64,000 bases of DNA, taken from positions 1 through 64,000 of the forward strand of contig JAISGK010000031.1 of assembly GCA_031263155.1 (NCBI GenBank). The letters run 5' to 3'. The position numbers and the translations under genes are program-made. This stretch comes from Clostridiales bacterium. GTDB lineage: Bacteria; Bacillota; Clostridia; Lachnospirales; WQUN01. The stretch's first letter is position 1; each line of letters opens with the position of its first letter. Shown here piece by piece: positions 15,324-25,647 of this stretch. The notes beneath the pieces are model-generated. The model was not told the DNA's origin and made no database searches. It saw only the letters and a list, made by a program, of their open reading frames with translations.

Positions 15324-18121
15324 TTCGTGTCGTACCATGTTTCGCCCACGTGAGCGTCCACAACCAGTGGCACGTCCAGATCGGCGGCGTGTTCCATCTC
15401 TTCTGTCAGTACGCGCCGGGTTCGTTCTATTTCCCCATTGGGCGCTTCGAGCAGCAACTCGTCATGAACTTGCAGAATAAGGCGCGCCCCAAGTTTTTCG
15501 CGTTTTATTCTGGCGTCCGTTCGTATCATGGCTATTTTGATAATGTCGGCGGCAGTGCCCTGAATGGGCATGTTCATTGCCGCGCGCTCACCAAACGATC
15601 TCATGTTAAAATTACTGTGGGTCAGCTCGGGGATCTTGCGCCTACGCCCATACAATGTTTCGGCGTAACCCTTTGCTTTTGCGGAAGAAATCAGGTCGTT
15701 AAAAAATGTTTTGATTTTGGGGTAACGGGCCAGGTAGTTTTTTATATACTCGTCCGCTTCCTTCGCGCCTATGTCCAGCCCCTGGGCCAGCCCGAACGCG
15801 CTTTGTCCATATATAATTCCAAAATTGACCGCTTTCGCGGCGCTGCGCATAAATGGCGTTACGTCGTCAAAGTTTGTGTGAAACACCTGCGACGCCGTGA
15901 GCCTGTGAATGTCTAACCCCGACTTAAAAGCGTTAATAAGTTCTTCATCACCAGACATGTGCGCCAGCACGCGCAGCTCTATCTGCGAATAGTCGCCGTC
16001 TATAAACGCGCAGCCGCTTCGCGGTATGAACGCCTTGCGCAGCAATCGCCCCATCTCTGTCCTTATGGGTATGTTTTGCAGGTTGGGATTGCTGGAAGAG
16101 AGTCTGCCTGTACTCGCCACTGTTTGGTTAAAGGTAGAGTGTATTTTGTTATCGCGCGCCACAGCCAGCAGCCCGTCAACGTAGGTAGATTTGAGCTTTG
16201 TGACCATGCGATAATCTAAAATTTTATCAATTATGGGGTGCTTGCCTTTGAGTTTTTCCAGTACATCAACAGCGGTTGAGTAGCCGGTTTTCGTTTTTTT
16301 GCCCCCGCGCAGCCCCAATTGTTCAAACAGTACTTCTCCTAGCTCCCGGGTGGAGTTTATGTTAAATTTTACCATCGCGTTGCTGTATATACCCTCTGTA
16401 AGCGTGTAGATCCGCTCATTCATCAACTCGCCAAAGTCTTCCAGGGTTTGCGTGTTGACGCCGATGCCGCGAATCTCCATGTCAGCCAGCACACGCGCCA
16501 ACGGTTGTTCGATGTCGTTGTACAGATCCCATTGATTGTTCTCAATTAGCTGTTGTCTGACTATCGGCCACGCGCGGCGTACTACCTCTGTTTGCTGGCA
16601 CGCGAACTCGCGTAAACGTTCGTCGGTCAATTCTTCTTTGGATTTCCAAAACCCGAAGGATGAAGCGCGGCTCTCTTTCAAATAATCGAGGGCTATGTTG
16701 CTGTAGTCGTCTGAGTCGCTGGACGGGTTAAGAACATATGCGGCCAGCATGATATCATGGATCAACCTTTGATAATCCGCGATATCCATCCCCAGGTTCG
16801 CCAGGCGAACGATCTGTTTTTTGATGTCTATGGTAACTACTTTGGCCTTTTTATTAAGAATATCCAGAACATCGCGCAACCAGTTAACAATGTCGCCCGC
16901 GCTGAGTTTATCTCCCGTTCTTGCAAAACAAGACAGCGCCGCATTGTTTGCAAAGGCCAGCGACAGGCTAACGCAAACGAATTCGCCCGTTTTTTCGTTG
17001 CATATGATTTGATAAGCGGCGGCATGCTCGGGCGCATTGCTTAAAGATAGATAACGCGCTTGCTCGTAAATGGACTTTAAAGAAGTTACAGCCTGCGTCA
17101 ATGTCCTAACGTCGCTATTGGTCTGTGAGTCAACTGATTTATCCGCATCTTCATCAACCGGGAGTTCATGTATAAATGACTTAAAGCCGACCAGATCGTC
17201 TTGAGTCGAAAGGATCAGGCATGGCGCGCTGGCCGTCACGGGGACGTCAGATTCTTTTTGCGAAAAAAAATGATAGAGACTCTTTAGCTCCAATCGGCGC
17301 GCCTCGGCATAGGCGTTTTCATTAAACATATCCGGCGGGTTTAAGGGGAGCTGTTCCAATGGCGCGTCGGTGATTATCCTGGCAAGCTTAAGCGAAAGAT
17401 GGGCCAGGGCTTCGTTGTCAAGCAGATTTTGAGCGGCCTTGGCGGGTTTTATATTGGCGGCGCGCTCTATCGCGTTCTTTACGCTTTTGTATTCTGATAT
17501 AATTTTGACCGCTGTTTTTTCACCTATGCCCGGCACGCCGGGTATGTTGTCTGATGTGTCGCCCATCAGCGCTTTAACCTCAATGTATTCTTGCGGGGTT
17601 ACTCCTATTTTGTTAAGCACATCAACAGCAAAATAGTCTTCTACTTCTGTTTTCCCCCGTTTTGTTTTGGGTATACGAATTTTGACGTGATCGGTCGCAA
17701 GCTGGAGCAAATCCCTGTCACCCGACAAAATAACCACATCGTATCCACTGGCTTCGGCGCGTACCGCAAGGGTGCCCAAAATGTCGTCGGCTTCGTAGCC
17801 ATTTAAGGTCACGACGCTTATATTCATCAGTCGCAGTAGATTTTGCATGGGCTGCACTTGCGCAAGCAATTCGTTGGGCATGTCCTTGCGCGTGCCTTTG
17901 TAGCACGCAAACGCCTGGTGACGAAAGGTCGGAGCGGACATGTCAAACGCAACGGCAATGCTGGTGGGCTTTTCTTCGTCCACAAATTTAAAGAACATAT
18001 TTAAAAATCCATATATGGCGTTGGTATATTCCTCGTTGCTGTTGGTAAGCAGAGGCAGGGCGTAGAAAGCCCTGGCCATAATACTGTGCCCGTCTACAAG
18101 CAATAACTTCTCACCCATCAT
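15320..18121 (-). CDS. polA: DNA polymerase I
   Basis: A 933-residue family A polymerase for repair and Okazaki fragment processing. Residues 1 to about 290 are the 5'-3' exonuclease (LLLVDGHSIMARAFYAL, GYEADDILGTLA, ILSGDRDLLQLA, GIGEKTAVKI). The central 3'-5' exonuclease-like domain is degenerate and lacks the usual acidic residues, so proofreading is probably absent. The polymerase domain has motif A DGDYSQIELRVLAH, motif B RSAAKAVNFGIIYGQ and motif C QVHDELLLE. The two adjacent ATG codons at 18121 and 18118 share a weak GAGG. It heads the co-directional run that leads into coaE. Confidence 0.97.
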   Translation of the reverse strand: MMGEKLLLVDGHSIMARAFYALPLLTNSNEEYTNAIYGFLNMFFKFVDEEKPTSIAVAFDMSAPTFRHQAFACYKGTRKDMPNELLAQVQPMQNLLRLMNISVVTLNGYEADDILGTLAVRAEASGYDVVILSGDRDLLQLATDHVKIRIPKTKRGKTEVEDYFAVDVLNKIGVTPQEYIEVKALMGDTSDNIPGVPGIGEKTAVKIISEYKSVKNAIERAANIKPAKAAQNLLDNEALAHLSLKLARIITDAPLEQLPLNPPDMFNENAYAEARRLELKSLYHFFSQKESDVPVTASAPCLILSTQDDLVGFKSFIHELPVDEDADKSVDSQTNSDVRTLTQAVTSLKSIYEQARYLSLSNAPEHAAAYQIICNEKTGEFVCVSLSLAFANNAALSCFARTGDKLSAGDIVNWLRDVLDILNKKAKVVTIDIKKQIVRLANLGMDIADYQRLIHDIMLAAYVLNPSSDSDDYSNIALDYLKESRASSFGFWKSKEELTDERLREFACQQTEVVRRAWPIVRQQLIENNQWDLYNDIEQPLARVLADMEIRGIGVNTQTLEDFGELMNERIYTLTEGIYSNAMVKFNINSTRELGEVLFEQLGLRGGKKTKTGYSTAVDVLEKLKGKHPIIDKILDYRMVTKLKSTYVDGLLAVARDNKIHSTFNQTVASTGRLSSSNPNLQNIPIRTEMGRLLRKAFIPRSGCAFIDGDYSQIELRVLAHMSGDEELINAFKSGLDIHRLTASQVFHTNFDDVTPFMRSAAKAVNFGIIYGQSAFGLAQGLDIGAKEADEYIKNYLARYPKIKTFFNDLISSAKAKGYAETLYGRRRKIPELTHSNFNMRSFGERAAMNMPIQGTAADIIKIAMIRTDARIKREKLGARLILQVHDELLLEAPNGEIERTRRVLTEEMEHAADLDVPLVVDAHVGETWYDTK

Positions 18122-18219
18122 TAAACCTCATTAATATTTATTATCACTTTGGCAATGCCATGCCATTATACACCATTTAGTGGTCAAGCAAAATATATTT
18201 TTTGGCCGCATGTTGGCCG

Positions 18220-18269
18220 CATGTTAAAACCCCTCCGCCAACTCAACGCGGCGGAGGGGTTTTAACATG
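18220..18269 (-). terminator. strong terminator between sigF and polA
   Basis: A perfect 20-bp stem (CATGTTAAAACCCCTCCGCC and its complement) around a 10-base loop. It lies about 200 bases past the sigF stop and would end the spoIIA transcript before polA. Confidence 0.8.
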
Positions 18270-18310
18270 AAAGACTCTAAACGCGCGTGTTCACAAAAGG
18301 GCTTTGCTTT

Positions 18311-18447
18311 CGTAGGGGCGCGCAGTGCGCGCCCGTGGGCCTTTTTACGGCCTCGCCGAATCGGGGAACCGGGCGACCGTCGGGCGGTCTTTTTGGCCTG
18401 GTTATTGGGCGGTTGTCGGGTGCGGGCGCGCAGTGCGCGCCCCTACG
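18311..18447. repeat. BIME-like pair of inverted REP palindromes
   Basis: The copies at 18311-18335 and 18423-18447 are 25 bases each and inverted to one another with one difference; each is itself a palindrome centred on GCGCGCAGTGCGCGC. The 87 bases between contain further GC-rich hairpins. The outer ends CGTAGGGGCGCGC match the ends of the RAYT locus at 3.8-4.8 kb. I see no gene in 18122-18475. Confidence 0.8.
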
Positions 18448-18475
18448 AGATCATACCACTGCGCACACCTCCTCT

Positions 18476-19201
18476 TTACAAATTATCGCGTATCGCTTTC
18501 AGCACGCGCCTTTCTATGCGTGATACCTGCACTTGCGAAACACCTATCTCTTTTGCTATTTCGGTTTGTGTTTTGTCGTGAAAATATCTCATTAGTATGA
18601 TGCGGCGCTCGTTGGGTTTTAATTTCCCTATAATTTGCTTTATGGCTATACTGTCTATCATGCCCGCGTCGTCGTTTTGATCCAATTTGTCAATGAGGTA
18701 TATAGGGTTGCCATCTCCCTGATGAATGGTAGAATACAATGACTCAACCTCTAGGCCAGACTCCATCGCGACTACTAAGTCTTCCGGATCGACGTTAAGT
18801 TCGGCTGAAAGTTCGTTAATGGTAGGTTGACGTCCGTTTCTGCCGATAAACGCCTCTTGGGCGTACTTCGCGCGCACAGCCAATTCCTTAAGCGGGCGTG
18901 AAACCTTTATAATACCGTCGTCGCGAATAAAACGTTTTATCTCGCCCATAATCATTGGCACGGCATAGGTGGAAAATTTGACATCAAATTGCATGTCAAA
19001 TTTTTGAATACATTTAAGCAGCCCAATAGACCCTATCTGAAATAAATCCTCCGCCTCGTAGCCTCTTCCGCTAAAGCGCTTTACCACGGACCATACTAAC
19101 CCGCTGTTTTCGCGCATTATGCGTTCGGCGGCCTCCTTGTCTCCCGTCTGCGCTTTCTTTATTAGCTCTAGCGTTTCCGATGCTCTATCTGCGTTTTCCA
19201 T
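18476..19201 (-). CDS. sigF: RNA polymerase sporulation sigma factor SigF
   Basis: Forespore-specific sigma factor of the sigma-70 family (241 aa). Region 2 shows EDLFQIGSIGLLKCIQKFD and FSTYAVPMIMGEIKRFIRDDG, region 3 follows, and region 4 ends with the helix-turn-helix QTEIAKEIGVSQVQVSRIERR. Third gene of the classic spoIIA operon, 25 bases after spoIIAB, the anti-sigma factor that binds it. The order separates it from SigG and SigB homologs. This is the main evidence that the organism forms spores. Confidence 0.95.
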   Translation of the reverse strand: MENADRASETLELIKKAQTGDKEAAERIMRENSGLVWSVVKRFSGRGYEAEDLFQIGSIGLLKCIQKFDMQFDVKFSTYAVPMIMGEIKRFIRDDGIIKVSRPLKELAVRAKYAQEAFIGRNGRQPTINELSAELNVDPEDLVVAMESGLEVESLYSTIHQGDGNPIYLIDKLDQNDDAGMIDSIAIKQIIGKLKPNERRIILMRYFHDKTQTEIAKEIGVSQVQVSRIERRVLKAIRDNL

Positions 19202-19226
19202 TAAATTGCTCCTAACTGCCGGAAAA

Positions 19227-19676
19227 CTAACCGGCCCGGTTCGCCAGCTTTTTACTCATTATTACTGTTGTGCCCCTGCCAGGGGCGGACTCCACATCCA
19301 CGCTGTCCATAAATGTTTCCATTACCGTAAAGCCCATACCCGAGCGTTCCATTTCGGGTTTTGACGTGTACATGGGTTCGCGGGCTTTCTCTATATCCTC
19401 TATCCCGACTCCATCATCCGACACGCTTATAAGCATCTCGTCGTCTTTTGAGCAAAATGTGAGTGTGACTAAACCGTCGTTACATTCGTAACCATGTATT
19501 ATAGCATTGGTGACAGCCTCGCTTACCGCTGTCTTTATGTCGGTTAAATCGTTAAGCAGCGGATCGTATGGCGCGACAAACGCGGCGGCAGCCACACGCG
19601 CAAACGACTCGTTTTGTGATTTTGCGCGCATGGTTATGGTTATTTTATTATCAAACTTGTCTGCTGTGATTTCCAT
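19227..19676 (-). CDS. spoIIAB: anti-sigma F factor SpoIIAB (serine kinase)
   Basis: A GHKL-fold protein kinase of about 149 residues that holds SigF inactive and phosphorylates SpoIIAA. ATP-site motifs: N box EAVTNAIIHGYE, VSDDGVGIED, and GMGFTVMETFMD. The ATG at 19676 follows GGGGGAT at good spacing; the longer open frame to 19736 is not needed. It lies between spoIIAA and sigF, as expected. Confidence 0.95.
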   Translation of the reverse strand: MEITADKFDNKITITMRAKSQNESFARVAAAAFVAPYDPLLNDLTDIKTAVSEAVTNAIIHGYECNDGLVTLTFCSKDDEMLISVSDDGVGIEDIEKAREPMYTSKPEMERSGMGFTVMETFMDSVDVESAPGRGTTVIMSKKLANRAG

Positions 19677-19692
19677 AATATCCCCCTTAAAG

Positions 19693-20046
19693 TTACGCGC
19701 GCAGCTTCGATGCCGCGCGATCTTCAGCGTTCTCAAGCGTGTCGAAACTTTTTATTATCTTTTTTAAGCCCGATATATTATATATACGTTTTAATTCGTT
19801 GGTCATGCCAGCGATTGCCACGGTACCACCCTTTGCCGACGCCGTTTTATATCTGCCTATAAGCAGTCCAATCCCTGATGAATCCATAAAAGAAACCGCC
19901 GAAAAATCGAAAATAATGTGCTTGCAATGCGAGCGTTCGAAGGCCCTATCTATTTTCACACGCAATTCCTCTGTGTTATGTTGGTCTATATCGCCAGTAA
20001 TGCTTATCACCAGATTTACACCGCGCTCGGCTGACGTTAAACTCAC
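19693..20046 (-). CDS. spoIIAA: anti-anti-sigma factor SpoIIAA
   Basis: A 117-residue STAS protein that frees SigF by binding SpoIIAB when unphosphorylated. The phosphorylation site is in SFMDSSGIGLLIGRYK (Ser56 or Ser57). GTG start at 20046 after AGGGGG at 6 bases. First gene of the operon; I could not find a convincing sigma-H promoter in the 229 bases before it. Confidence 0.94.
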   Translation of the reverse strand: MSLTSAERGVNLVISITGDIDQHNTEELRVKIDRAFERSHCKHIIFDFSAVSFMDSSGIGLLIGRYKTASAKGGTVAIAGMTNELKRIYNISGLKKIIKSFDTLENAEDRAASKLRA

Positions 20047-20230
20047 CTTTGCCCCCTAATGCCAAAACTTGGTTTATTAATAATATACAGGTATTTATTA
20101 AAAAGCAATACAAAACAGGCGCAATATCATATTTATTTCTACAAAAAACGATAATAATCGTTGCGAAGTCGCGTCGGCAGTACTATCCAAGTCATAATTT
20201 AGAAAAATGCTTTTTATTTGCAAAGATGTA

Positions 20231-20239
20231 TGCTATAAT
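20231..20239 (+). promoter_or_regulatory. extended -10 promoter for murA
   Basis: TGCTATAAT, an extended -10 (TGn-TATAAT), lies about 45 bases upstream of murA. The -35 position is only TTTTTA, as is usual for extended -10 promoters. Confidence 0.5.
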
Positions 20240-20275
20240 GCTGCCAACCTCACTTGATAGATTAGGCTTAGGGGT

Positions 20276-21667
20276 GTGTATGTTTTGGATAGAATAATAA
20301 TTAATGGGCAACAACGACTTAATGGCAGCGTATTCGTTAACGGGGCAAAGAATGCCGCCGTGGCGATCATACCCGCCGCGCTTTCCGCTAGGGGCATTTG
20401 CGTTATAGAAAATCTTCCATGCATTGAAGACGTGAATATCTTGGCAAATGCTATACGCTCATGCGGAATTAAAGCCGAATTTCGTGATCCGCATACTCTT
20501 ATCATAGACTCCCGTAATCTTACAGATTACAAACTTACATTCGACCTTGCGCGTAACATGCGAGCGTCGTACTACTTGCTGGGGGCCTTTTTGGGTAGAT
20601 TTAAAAAGGCTATCGTGCCTTTGCCCGGTGGGTGCAATTTTGGAATACGCCCTGTTAATTTGCATATCAAAGGCTTTGAAAAACTTGGCGCGACCATAGA
20701 GCAAGAGCATGGCATGATATATGCCTATGCCGACAGGCTTGTGGGCGATCACATCTTTTTGGATGTGGCCAGTGTTGGCGCTACCATAAACATCATGCTG
20801 GCCGCCGTACACGCCGAAGGCGTTACCACTATAGAAAACGCAGCAAAAGAGCCTCATGTAGTCGATACCGCCAACTTTTTGAACATTTTGGGGGCGAAGA
20901 TAAAAGGCGCGGGTACTGACAATATTAAAATAACCGGTGTGCAAGAACTTAGTGGAGGCACTTATACTATAATACCTGATCAAATTGAGGCGGGTACGTA
21001 TATGATTGCCGCAGCTATAACCGGTGGCGATGTTACCGTAAAAAATATAATACCCCGGCATCTGGACTCGCTTTCCGCCAAGCTGCGTGAAATGGGCTGC
21101 CGCATCGAAGAGGGCGGCGATTATGTGCGTGTGGTAGGCGCGTCGGAACTCAACTCTGTTAACGTTAAAACAATGGTTTATCCTGGGTTCCCCACTGATT
21201 TGCAGCCGCAAATGACAGCCTTGCTGTCTACCGCGAATGGTACAAGCGTTGTAACCGAAACGGTATTTGATAATCGATTTCAGTATGTTACAGAGATTAT
21301 ACGCCTTGGTTGCAGGGTCAACACACAAACCGCGCAAATTGGGATTGTTGAAGGCCCTTCCAAGATTACTGGCGCGGAGGTGAGCGCGACGGATCTTCGC
21401 GCGGGGGCCGCTCTTGTAGTCGCGGGGCTGGCGGCGGAAGGCGAAACAGTTATTAGTAATGTGAAGTACATTGATCGGGGCTATGAGGATATAGAAAATA
21501 AACTGCGCGGACTTGGCGCGAACATAAAGCGCGTTAACGAGCAAGGCGAGATTGTTAACCGAGCGCCCGCCAGGGATAGAATATTTGACGACACAGAAAC
21601 ATTAGGCCATTCTATTGACGAAGTAGCGGCGACTCTCGAAGCGCCCAATGTTGTCATATCGGCATAG
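20276..21667 (+). CDS. murA: UDP-N-acetylglucosamine 1-carboxyvinyltransferase
   Basis: The first committed step of peptidoglycan synthesis: enolpyruvyl transfer from PEP to UDP-GlcNAc. The fosfomycin-target cysteine is present in PLPGGCNFGIRPVNLH (about residue 117-120), with NGAKNAAVAIIPAAL at the N-terminus and GFPTDLQPQM further on. A GTG at 20276 is possible, but TTG at 20285 sits 10 bases after AGGGG and gives the family-typical start (LDRIIINGQQ), so the true start is probably 20285. The C-terminus carries about 30 extra residues beyond the usual end. Transcribed away from spoIIA. Confidence 0.95.
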   Translation: MYVLDRIIINGQQRLNGSVFVNGAKNAAVAIIPAALSARGICVIENLPCIEDVNILANAIRSCGIKAEFRDPHTLIIDSRNLTDYKLTFDLARNMRASYYLLGAFLGRFKKAIVPLPGGCNFGIRPVNLHIKGFEKLGATIEQEHGMIYAYADRLVGDHIFLDVASVGATINIMLAAVHAEGVTTIENAAKEPHVVDTANFLNILGAKIKGAGTDNIKITGVQELSGGTYTIIPDQIEAGTYMIAAAITGGDVTVKNIIPRHLDSLSAKLREMGCRIEEGGDYVRVVGASELNSVNVKTMVYPGFPTDLQPQMTALLSTANGTSVVTETVFDNRFQYVTEIIRLGCRVNTQTAQIGIVEGPSKITGAEVSATDLRAGAALVVAGLAAEGETVISNVKYIDRGYEDIENKLRGLGANIKRVNEQGEIVNRAPARDRIFDDTETLGHSIDEVAATLEAPNVVISA

Positions 21668-21750
21668 AAGCCGCAATACTATATTGACCGAAAGGAGGGG
21701 CGCCTCCTCCCCATACTTAAAAGTAGGGGTATCCGTCGCCTAAAATACTG

Positions 21751-23064
21751 ATGAAAGACAAGCAATTGCATACGCCCGAGGGTTTTAGGGATTTTTTGCC
21801 AGATGAGTGTATGCTTAAAAGAGATGTAATTAAGCGTGTGGAGGCCGTGTTCACGGGTTATGGCTATCGCCCTGTCTCTAGCCCTATGCTGGAGTATTTT
21901 GAGGTGTTTGATAAAACCGGTTCTACGCCTCCCGCGCAGATGTATCGCCTGTTTGACCGCGAAGGCGGTATTTTGACCATGCGCTCAGATATGACTCCGC
22001 CCATTGTACGCATAGCGGCGACTAACTACGCACAGGATGATTTTCCTTTGCGTTTTTTTTATACGGAAAATTCATTCCGATGCCACGAAAGCTATCGTGG
22101 ACGCGCGGGAGAGTTTACAGAAAGCGGTGTCGAGCTTATTGGGGCAAGCGGTATAGAAGCGGAAGCGGAAATTATCGCGTTGGCTATACAATCCCTTCTT
22201 GCCGCCGGCATTGTTGATTTTAAAGTGTACATAGAACATACGGAATTCTTTAAGGGTATTTTGAACGAATGTACCCGATTGGATGATCAATCTGTCGTTA
22301 GCGTTATGGAAACGCTGTATACGCGTAACATGGCGGAAGCGGGTAAACTGTTGCGCTCATGCGGCGCTTCGCCCGACGCGGATCGGCTTATCGAGCGGTT
22401 GAATAGCCTTACAGGCGGGCGCAAATTGCTTGACGAATTGAGAAGGATGAACCTTGGAGCGTCGGCAGGCAGCGCGGTTGAAACGCTGTTGGGTTTGGAT
22501 GATATTCTCAGTGACTACGGATATGATCAATACCTGTTTGACTTTGTGCCATCCGGGCATTTGGATTATTATACAGGTATTGTCTTTCACGGTTACGCGC
22601 GTGGCATGGGTTTTTCGGCGCTGGACGGAGGCCGATATGACAGTTTGCCGCCCAGGTTTGGGTTGCAAAAATGCGGCTCTGCGGTGGGCTTCGCGATAAA
22701 GGTTGACAATCTTTGCTCTATATTAAATAATAAATTGGATAATAACGGAGTGGTTGCGCCAGCGGACTTATTGCTGGCTTACGCCCCGGAAAACCGGGCG
22801 ATGGCCTTGCGGGTGGCAAGCCAATTTCGCGCTCAGGGCCTGATTGTAGAAAACGCCTTTGAAAAGGCGCACACCTTGGAAGAGGCAATGGATGTGGCGG
22901 CTGATGAGCAGTCGCCGGTTGACCGGCTTATTTTGCGCGCGCGCCGTAAGAACATTAGCGGCGTGGTGTACTTTGGTGAAGGCGAGCAGGTGATAGTCGC
23001 TAACGCCATGGATGGGACGCGAAAGCTTACGTCTATACAAAAGTTATTGAGGGAAGAGCTATGA
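21751..23064 (+). CDS. hisZ: ATP phosphoribosyltransferase regulatory subunit
   Basis: HisZ is a histidyl-tRNA synthetase paralog (437 aa) that activates short-form HisG. It has the class II synthetase motif 2 region ([31 protein letters not shown]) and [25 protein letters not shown], but a divergent C-terminal part. Together with the 212-residue HisG next to it the assignment is secure; a true hisS is present separately at 52.2 kb. It overlaps hisG by 4 bases. No T-box or other histidine-sensing leader is visible upstream. Confidence 0.94.
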   Translation: MKDKQLHTPEGFRDFLPDECMLKRDVIKRVEAVFTGYGYRPVSSPMLEYFEVFDKTGSTPPAQMYRLFDREGGILTMRSDMTPPIVRIAATNYAQDDFPLRFFYTENSFRCHESYRGRAGEFTESGVELIGASGIEAEAEIIALAIQSLLAAGIVDFKVYIEHTEFFKGILNECTRLDDQSVVSVMETLYTRNMAEAGKLLRSCGASPDADRLIERLNSLTGGRKLLDELRRMNLGASAGSAVETLLGLDDILSDYGYDQYLFDFVPSGHLDYYTGIVFHGYARGMGFSALDGGRYDSLPPRFGLQKCGSAVGFAIKVDNLCSILNNKLDNNGVVAPADLLLAYAPENRAMALRVASQFRAQGLIVENAFEKAHTLEEAMDVAADEQSPVDRLILRARRKNISGVVYFGEGEQVIVANAMDGTRKLTSIQKLLREEL

Positions 23065-23699
23065 GTTACCTCACCCTGGCGCTCGCCAAAGGGCGTCTTT
23101 CTGATTTGGGGCTTGAATTGCTGGCGCGGGTGGGTTTGGGCTGCGACATGGATAAAAGATCGCGCAAGCTGGTATATGTAAACGAGGATAAGCAACTGCG
23201 GTTCTTCATGGCAAAACCAGCGGACGTACCCACATATGTGGAGCACGGAGCCGCAGATCTCGGCATAGCCGGGTCAGATACCATACGTGAAGAAGGGCGT
23301 AGTCTTTATGAGACCCTGGATTTGGGATTTGGCAAGTGTAAAATGGTGGTGGCGGGATTCGAATACGCTGTGGATAGACTTAAATATGGCAACGGTCTTC
23401 GCGTCGCGACAAAGTATCCGAATATCGCGCGGCGTTACTTTGAAGAGAAGCGGCAAACAGTAGAGATAATCAAGCTAAACGGCTCGGTGGAACTGGGGCC
23501 TATAGTCGGCCTGTCGGATGTCATTGTAGATCTGGTAGAATCAGGCGCTACATTATCGGCCAACGGACTGGTAGAGCTGGATACCGTGTGTGAGATCTCC
23601 GCGCGTTTGCTGGTAAACCGCGTAAGCATGAAAATGGAATATGAGCGTGTTACAGATATCATAAATAGCTTGAAGGGGTTTGTTGATGACCATAATTGA
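23061..23699 (+). CDS. hisG: ATP phosphoribosyltransferase, short form
   Basis: The first step of histidine synthesis (ATP + PRPP to phosphoribosyl-ATP). 212 residues, the short form without the C-terminal ACT-like domain, which needs HisZ. Motifs [35 protein letters not shown] and the PRPP loop [16 protein letters not shown]. Overlaps hisZ and hisD, so all three are probably coupled. Confidence 0.96.
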   Translation: MSYLTLALAKGRLSDLGLELLARVGLGCDMDKRSRKLVYVNEDKQLRFFMAKPADVPTYVEHGAADLGIAGSDTIREEGRSLYETLDLGFGKCKMVVAGFEYAVDRLKYGNGLRVATKYPNIARRYFEEKRQTVEIIKLNGSVELGPIVGLSDVIVDLVESGATLSANGLVELDTVCEISARLLVNRVSMKMEYERVTDIINSLKGFVDDHN

Positions 23700-24972
23700 T
23701 TACGACAATGGCGGCGCGGCGTTCTTGGCAAAACGCCGCGCGCGCGGCGATAAAGACAATGCCACGGCTCAAGCGGTTGTGAATGAGATATTGGCAAACG
23801 TGAAGGCTCGCGGCGACGAGGCGGTTTTGGAGTATACAAAGAGGTTTGATCACGCGGACATAGTTGACATGATGGTGTCGGATGAGGAGATACATAAAGC
23901 GGTAGAAGCGATCGATCAACAGTTGCTTGCCGTTCTGCGCCGCGCGTTCGACAGGATAAAAGCGTTTCACGAGAAGCAAAAGCAGAATTCATGGTTTGAA
24001 ACAAGCCCCAACGGCGAGATATTGGGGCAATTGGTGCGCCCTATCGTGTCGGTAGGGGTGTATGTGCCGGGGGGTCTGGCGTTTTACCCCTCTAGCCTTA
24101 TTATGAGCCTCGCGCCCGCGATAGCCGCCGGTGTAGAGCGTATAGCCATCACCACTCCCCCCAACGCAAACGGTATGATCGAGCCAGTCACACTTGCGGC
24201 GGCTGCGATATGCGGCGTGCGGGAGATCTACAAGGTGGGCGGAGCGCAGGCAATCGGCGCGTTGGCTTACGGTACGCAAACAATACCAAAAGTGGATAAA
24301 ATAGTAGGCCCCGGCAATATCTGGGTCGCTCTGGCAAAAAAGAGTGTATATGGTGATGTCGGGGTAGACAGTATAGCGGGGCCCTCAGAAATTCTCGTAG
24401 TGGCGGACAAGAGCGCGAACCCCGTGTATGTCGCGGCGGATCTGCTGTCCCAGGCCGAGCACAATGAAACGGCCTCTTCAATACTTATAACCGACAGCGC
24501 GGAGCTGGCAAGGCAGGTTGCCGAAGAGGTTGACAGGCAGATGGCGGTTTTGCCCCGCAAAGAAATAATCAACAAATCCATAAAAGACTATGGCGCTATA
24601 ATCATTGTGAGCGATCTAAAACAGGCTATGGGCATATCTAACAGCATCGCCCCCGAACACTTGGAGATAGCGACAGATAATCCGTTCGCGCTGCTGCCGC
24701 TTGTGCAAAACGCGGGCTCTGTGTTTTTGGGGCATTTTTCTCCTGAACCGCTGGGCGATTACATGGCCGGCCCCAATCACATTTTACCGACGGACGGCAC
24801 GGCGAGGTTTTTTTCAGCGCAATCGGTGGACGACTTTATTAAAAAGACGGGTATTGTGTCATTTTCTAAAGAAGCGCTGGCGCCTTTGGCGAAGGACATT
24901 ATCATTTTTGCCGAAGCGGAGAGGTTATCGGCTCACGCTAACGCGATTCGTGTGCGCCAGGCGGCGAATTAG
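23686..24972 (+). CDS. hisD: histidinol dehydrogenase
   Basis: Oxidises histidinol to histidine with NAD+ in two steps. About 428 residues with [58 protein letters not shown], and the zinc and acid-base region SIAPEHLEI and [15 protein letters not shown]. The ATG at 23686 is preceded by GAAGGGG and lies 14 bases inside hisG. Confidence 0.96.
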   Translation: MTIIDYDNGGAAFLAKRRARGDKDNATAQAVVNEILANVKARGDEAVLEYTKRFDHADIVDMMVSDEEIHKAVEAIDQQLLAVLRRAFDRIKAFHEKQKQNSWFETSPNGEILGQLVRPIVSVGVYVPGGLAFYPSSLIMSLAPAIAAGVERIAITTPPNANGMIEPVTLAAAAICGVREIYKVGGAQAIGALAYGTQTIPKVDKIVGPGNIWVALAKKSVYGDVGVDSIAGPSEILVVADKSANPVYVAADLLSQAEHNETASSILITDSAELARQVAEEVDRQMAVLPRKEIINKSIKDYGAIIIVSDLKQAMGISNSIAPEHLEIATDNPFALLPLVQNAGSVFLGHFSPEPLGDYMAGPNHILPTDGTARFFSAQSVDDFIKKTGIVSFSKEALAPLAKDIIIFAEAERLSAHANAIRVRQAAN

Positions 24973-25007
24973 CCTACGGGCGATTATTAAGGGTAAGGGG
25001 TGTTACG

Positions 25008-25592
25008 ATGCGCGCCACTCATTTGGAACGATCTACAAACGAAACGAAGATAGCGCTCGACCTTGCCTTGGACGGCAGGGGCAGTATAAACATCAATACA
25101 GGCATCGGTTTTTTTGATCACATGCTCACACAATTTGCCCGGCACGGATTTATTGACATGACACTTAGCGTAAGCGGGGATCTTCACGTAGATTTTCACC
25201 ATACTATAGAGGATACGGGTATTGCCTTGGGAAAGGCGATAAATACTATTTTGGGCGGCAAAGAGCGGATTTGCCGCTACGGCCACGTCTTGCTGCCCAT
25301 GGACGAAACGCTTACGCTGTGCGCGATAGATTTTTGCGGGCGGCCCAATCTTGTGTTTGACGTACCATTTACCGCCGCGAAAATTGGCGAGGTGGACTCT
25401 GAATTGTTTCGCGAGTTCTTTAAAGCTTTTTCGGACAACGCCGCATGTGCCCTGCATTTGAAAACAATGGCTGCGGGCAACAATCACCACATGGCGGAGG
25501 GATTGTTTAAGGCTCTGGGCAAAGCCGTAGACCAAGCGGTTATGATTGACGAGCGCTTAACGGGGGCCATGACCACAAAGGGGCTGCTGTAG
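25008..25592 (+). CDS. hisB: imidazoleglycerol-phosphate dehydratase
   Basis: Makes imidazole-acetol phosphate in histidine synthesis. 194 residues, single-function form. The manganese-binding histidine motifs are intact: GIGFFDHMLTQFARHG, DFHHTIEDTGIALG and NNHHMAEGLFKALG. ATG start with AAGGGG at 9 bases. 35 bases after hisD. Confidence 0.97.
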   Translation: MRATHLERSTNETKIALDLALDGRGSININTGIGFFDHMLTQFARHGFIDMTLSVSGDLHVDFHHTIEDTGIALGKAINTILGGKERICRYGHVLLPMDETLTLCAIDFCGRPNLVFDVPFTAAKIGEVDSELFREFFKAFSDNAACALHLKTMAAGNNHHMAEGLFKALGKAVDQAVMIDERLTGAMTTKGLL

Positions 25593-25647
25593 GGCCATTG
25601 TTATTTCCATCGTATATTCTGCTTTGGGACTGCAAAGGATGTGTAAA

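Noticed and set aside
20047-20275. Sigma-H promoter for spoIIA
   Set aside because: AT-rich sequence is present, but no convincing match to the sigma-H -35 and -10 pattern at correct spacing.
21668-21750. A T-box or histidine leader before hisZ, or before hisS
   Set aside because: No T-box core sequence or specifier-type hairpin is visible in either place; there is only a short GC hairpin (GGAGGGGCGCCTCCTCC) before hisZ.
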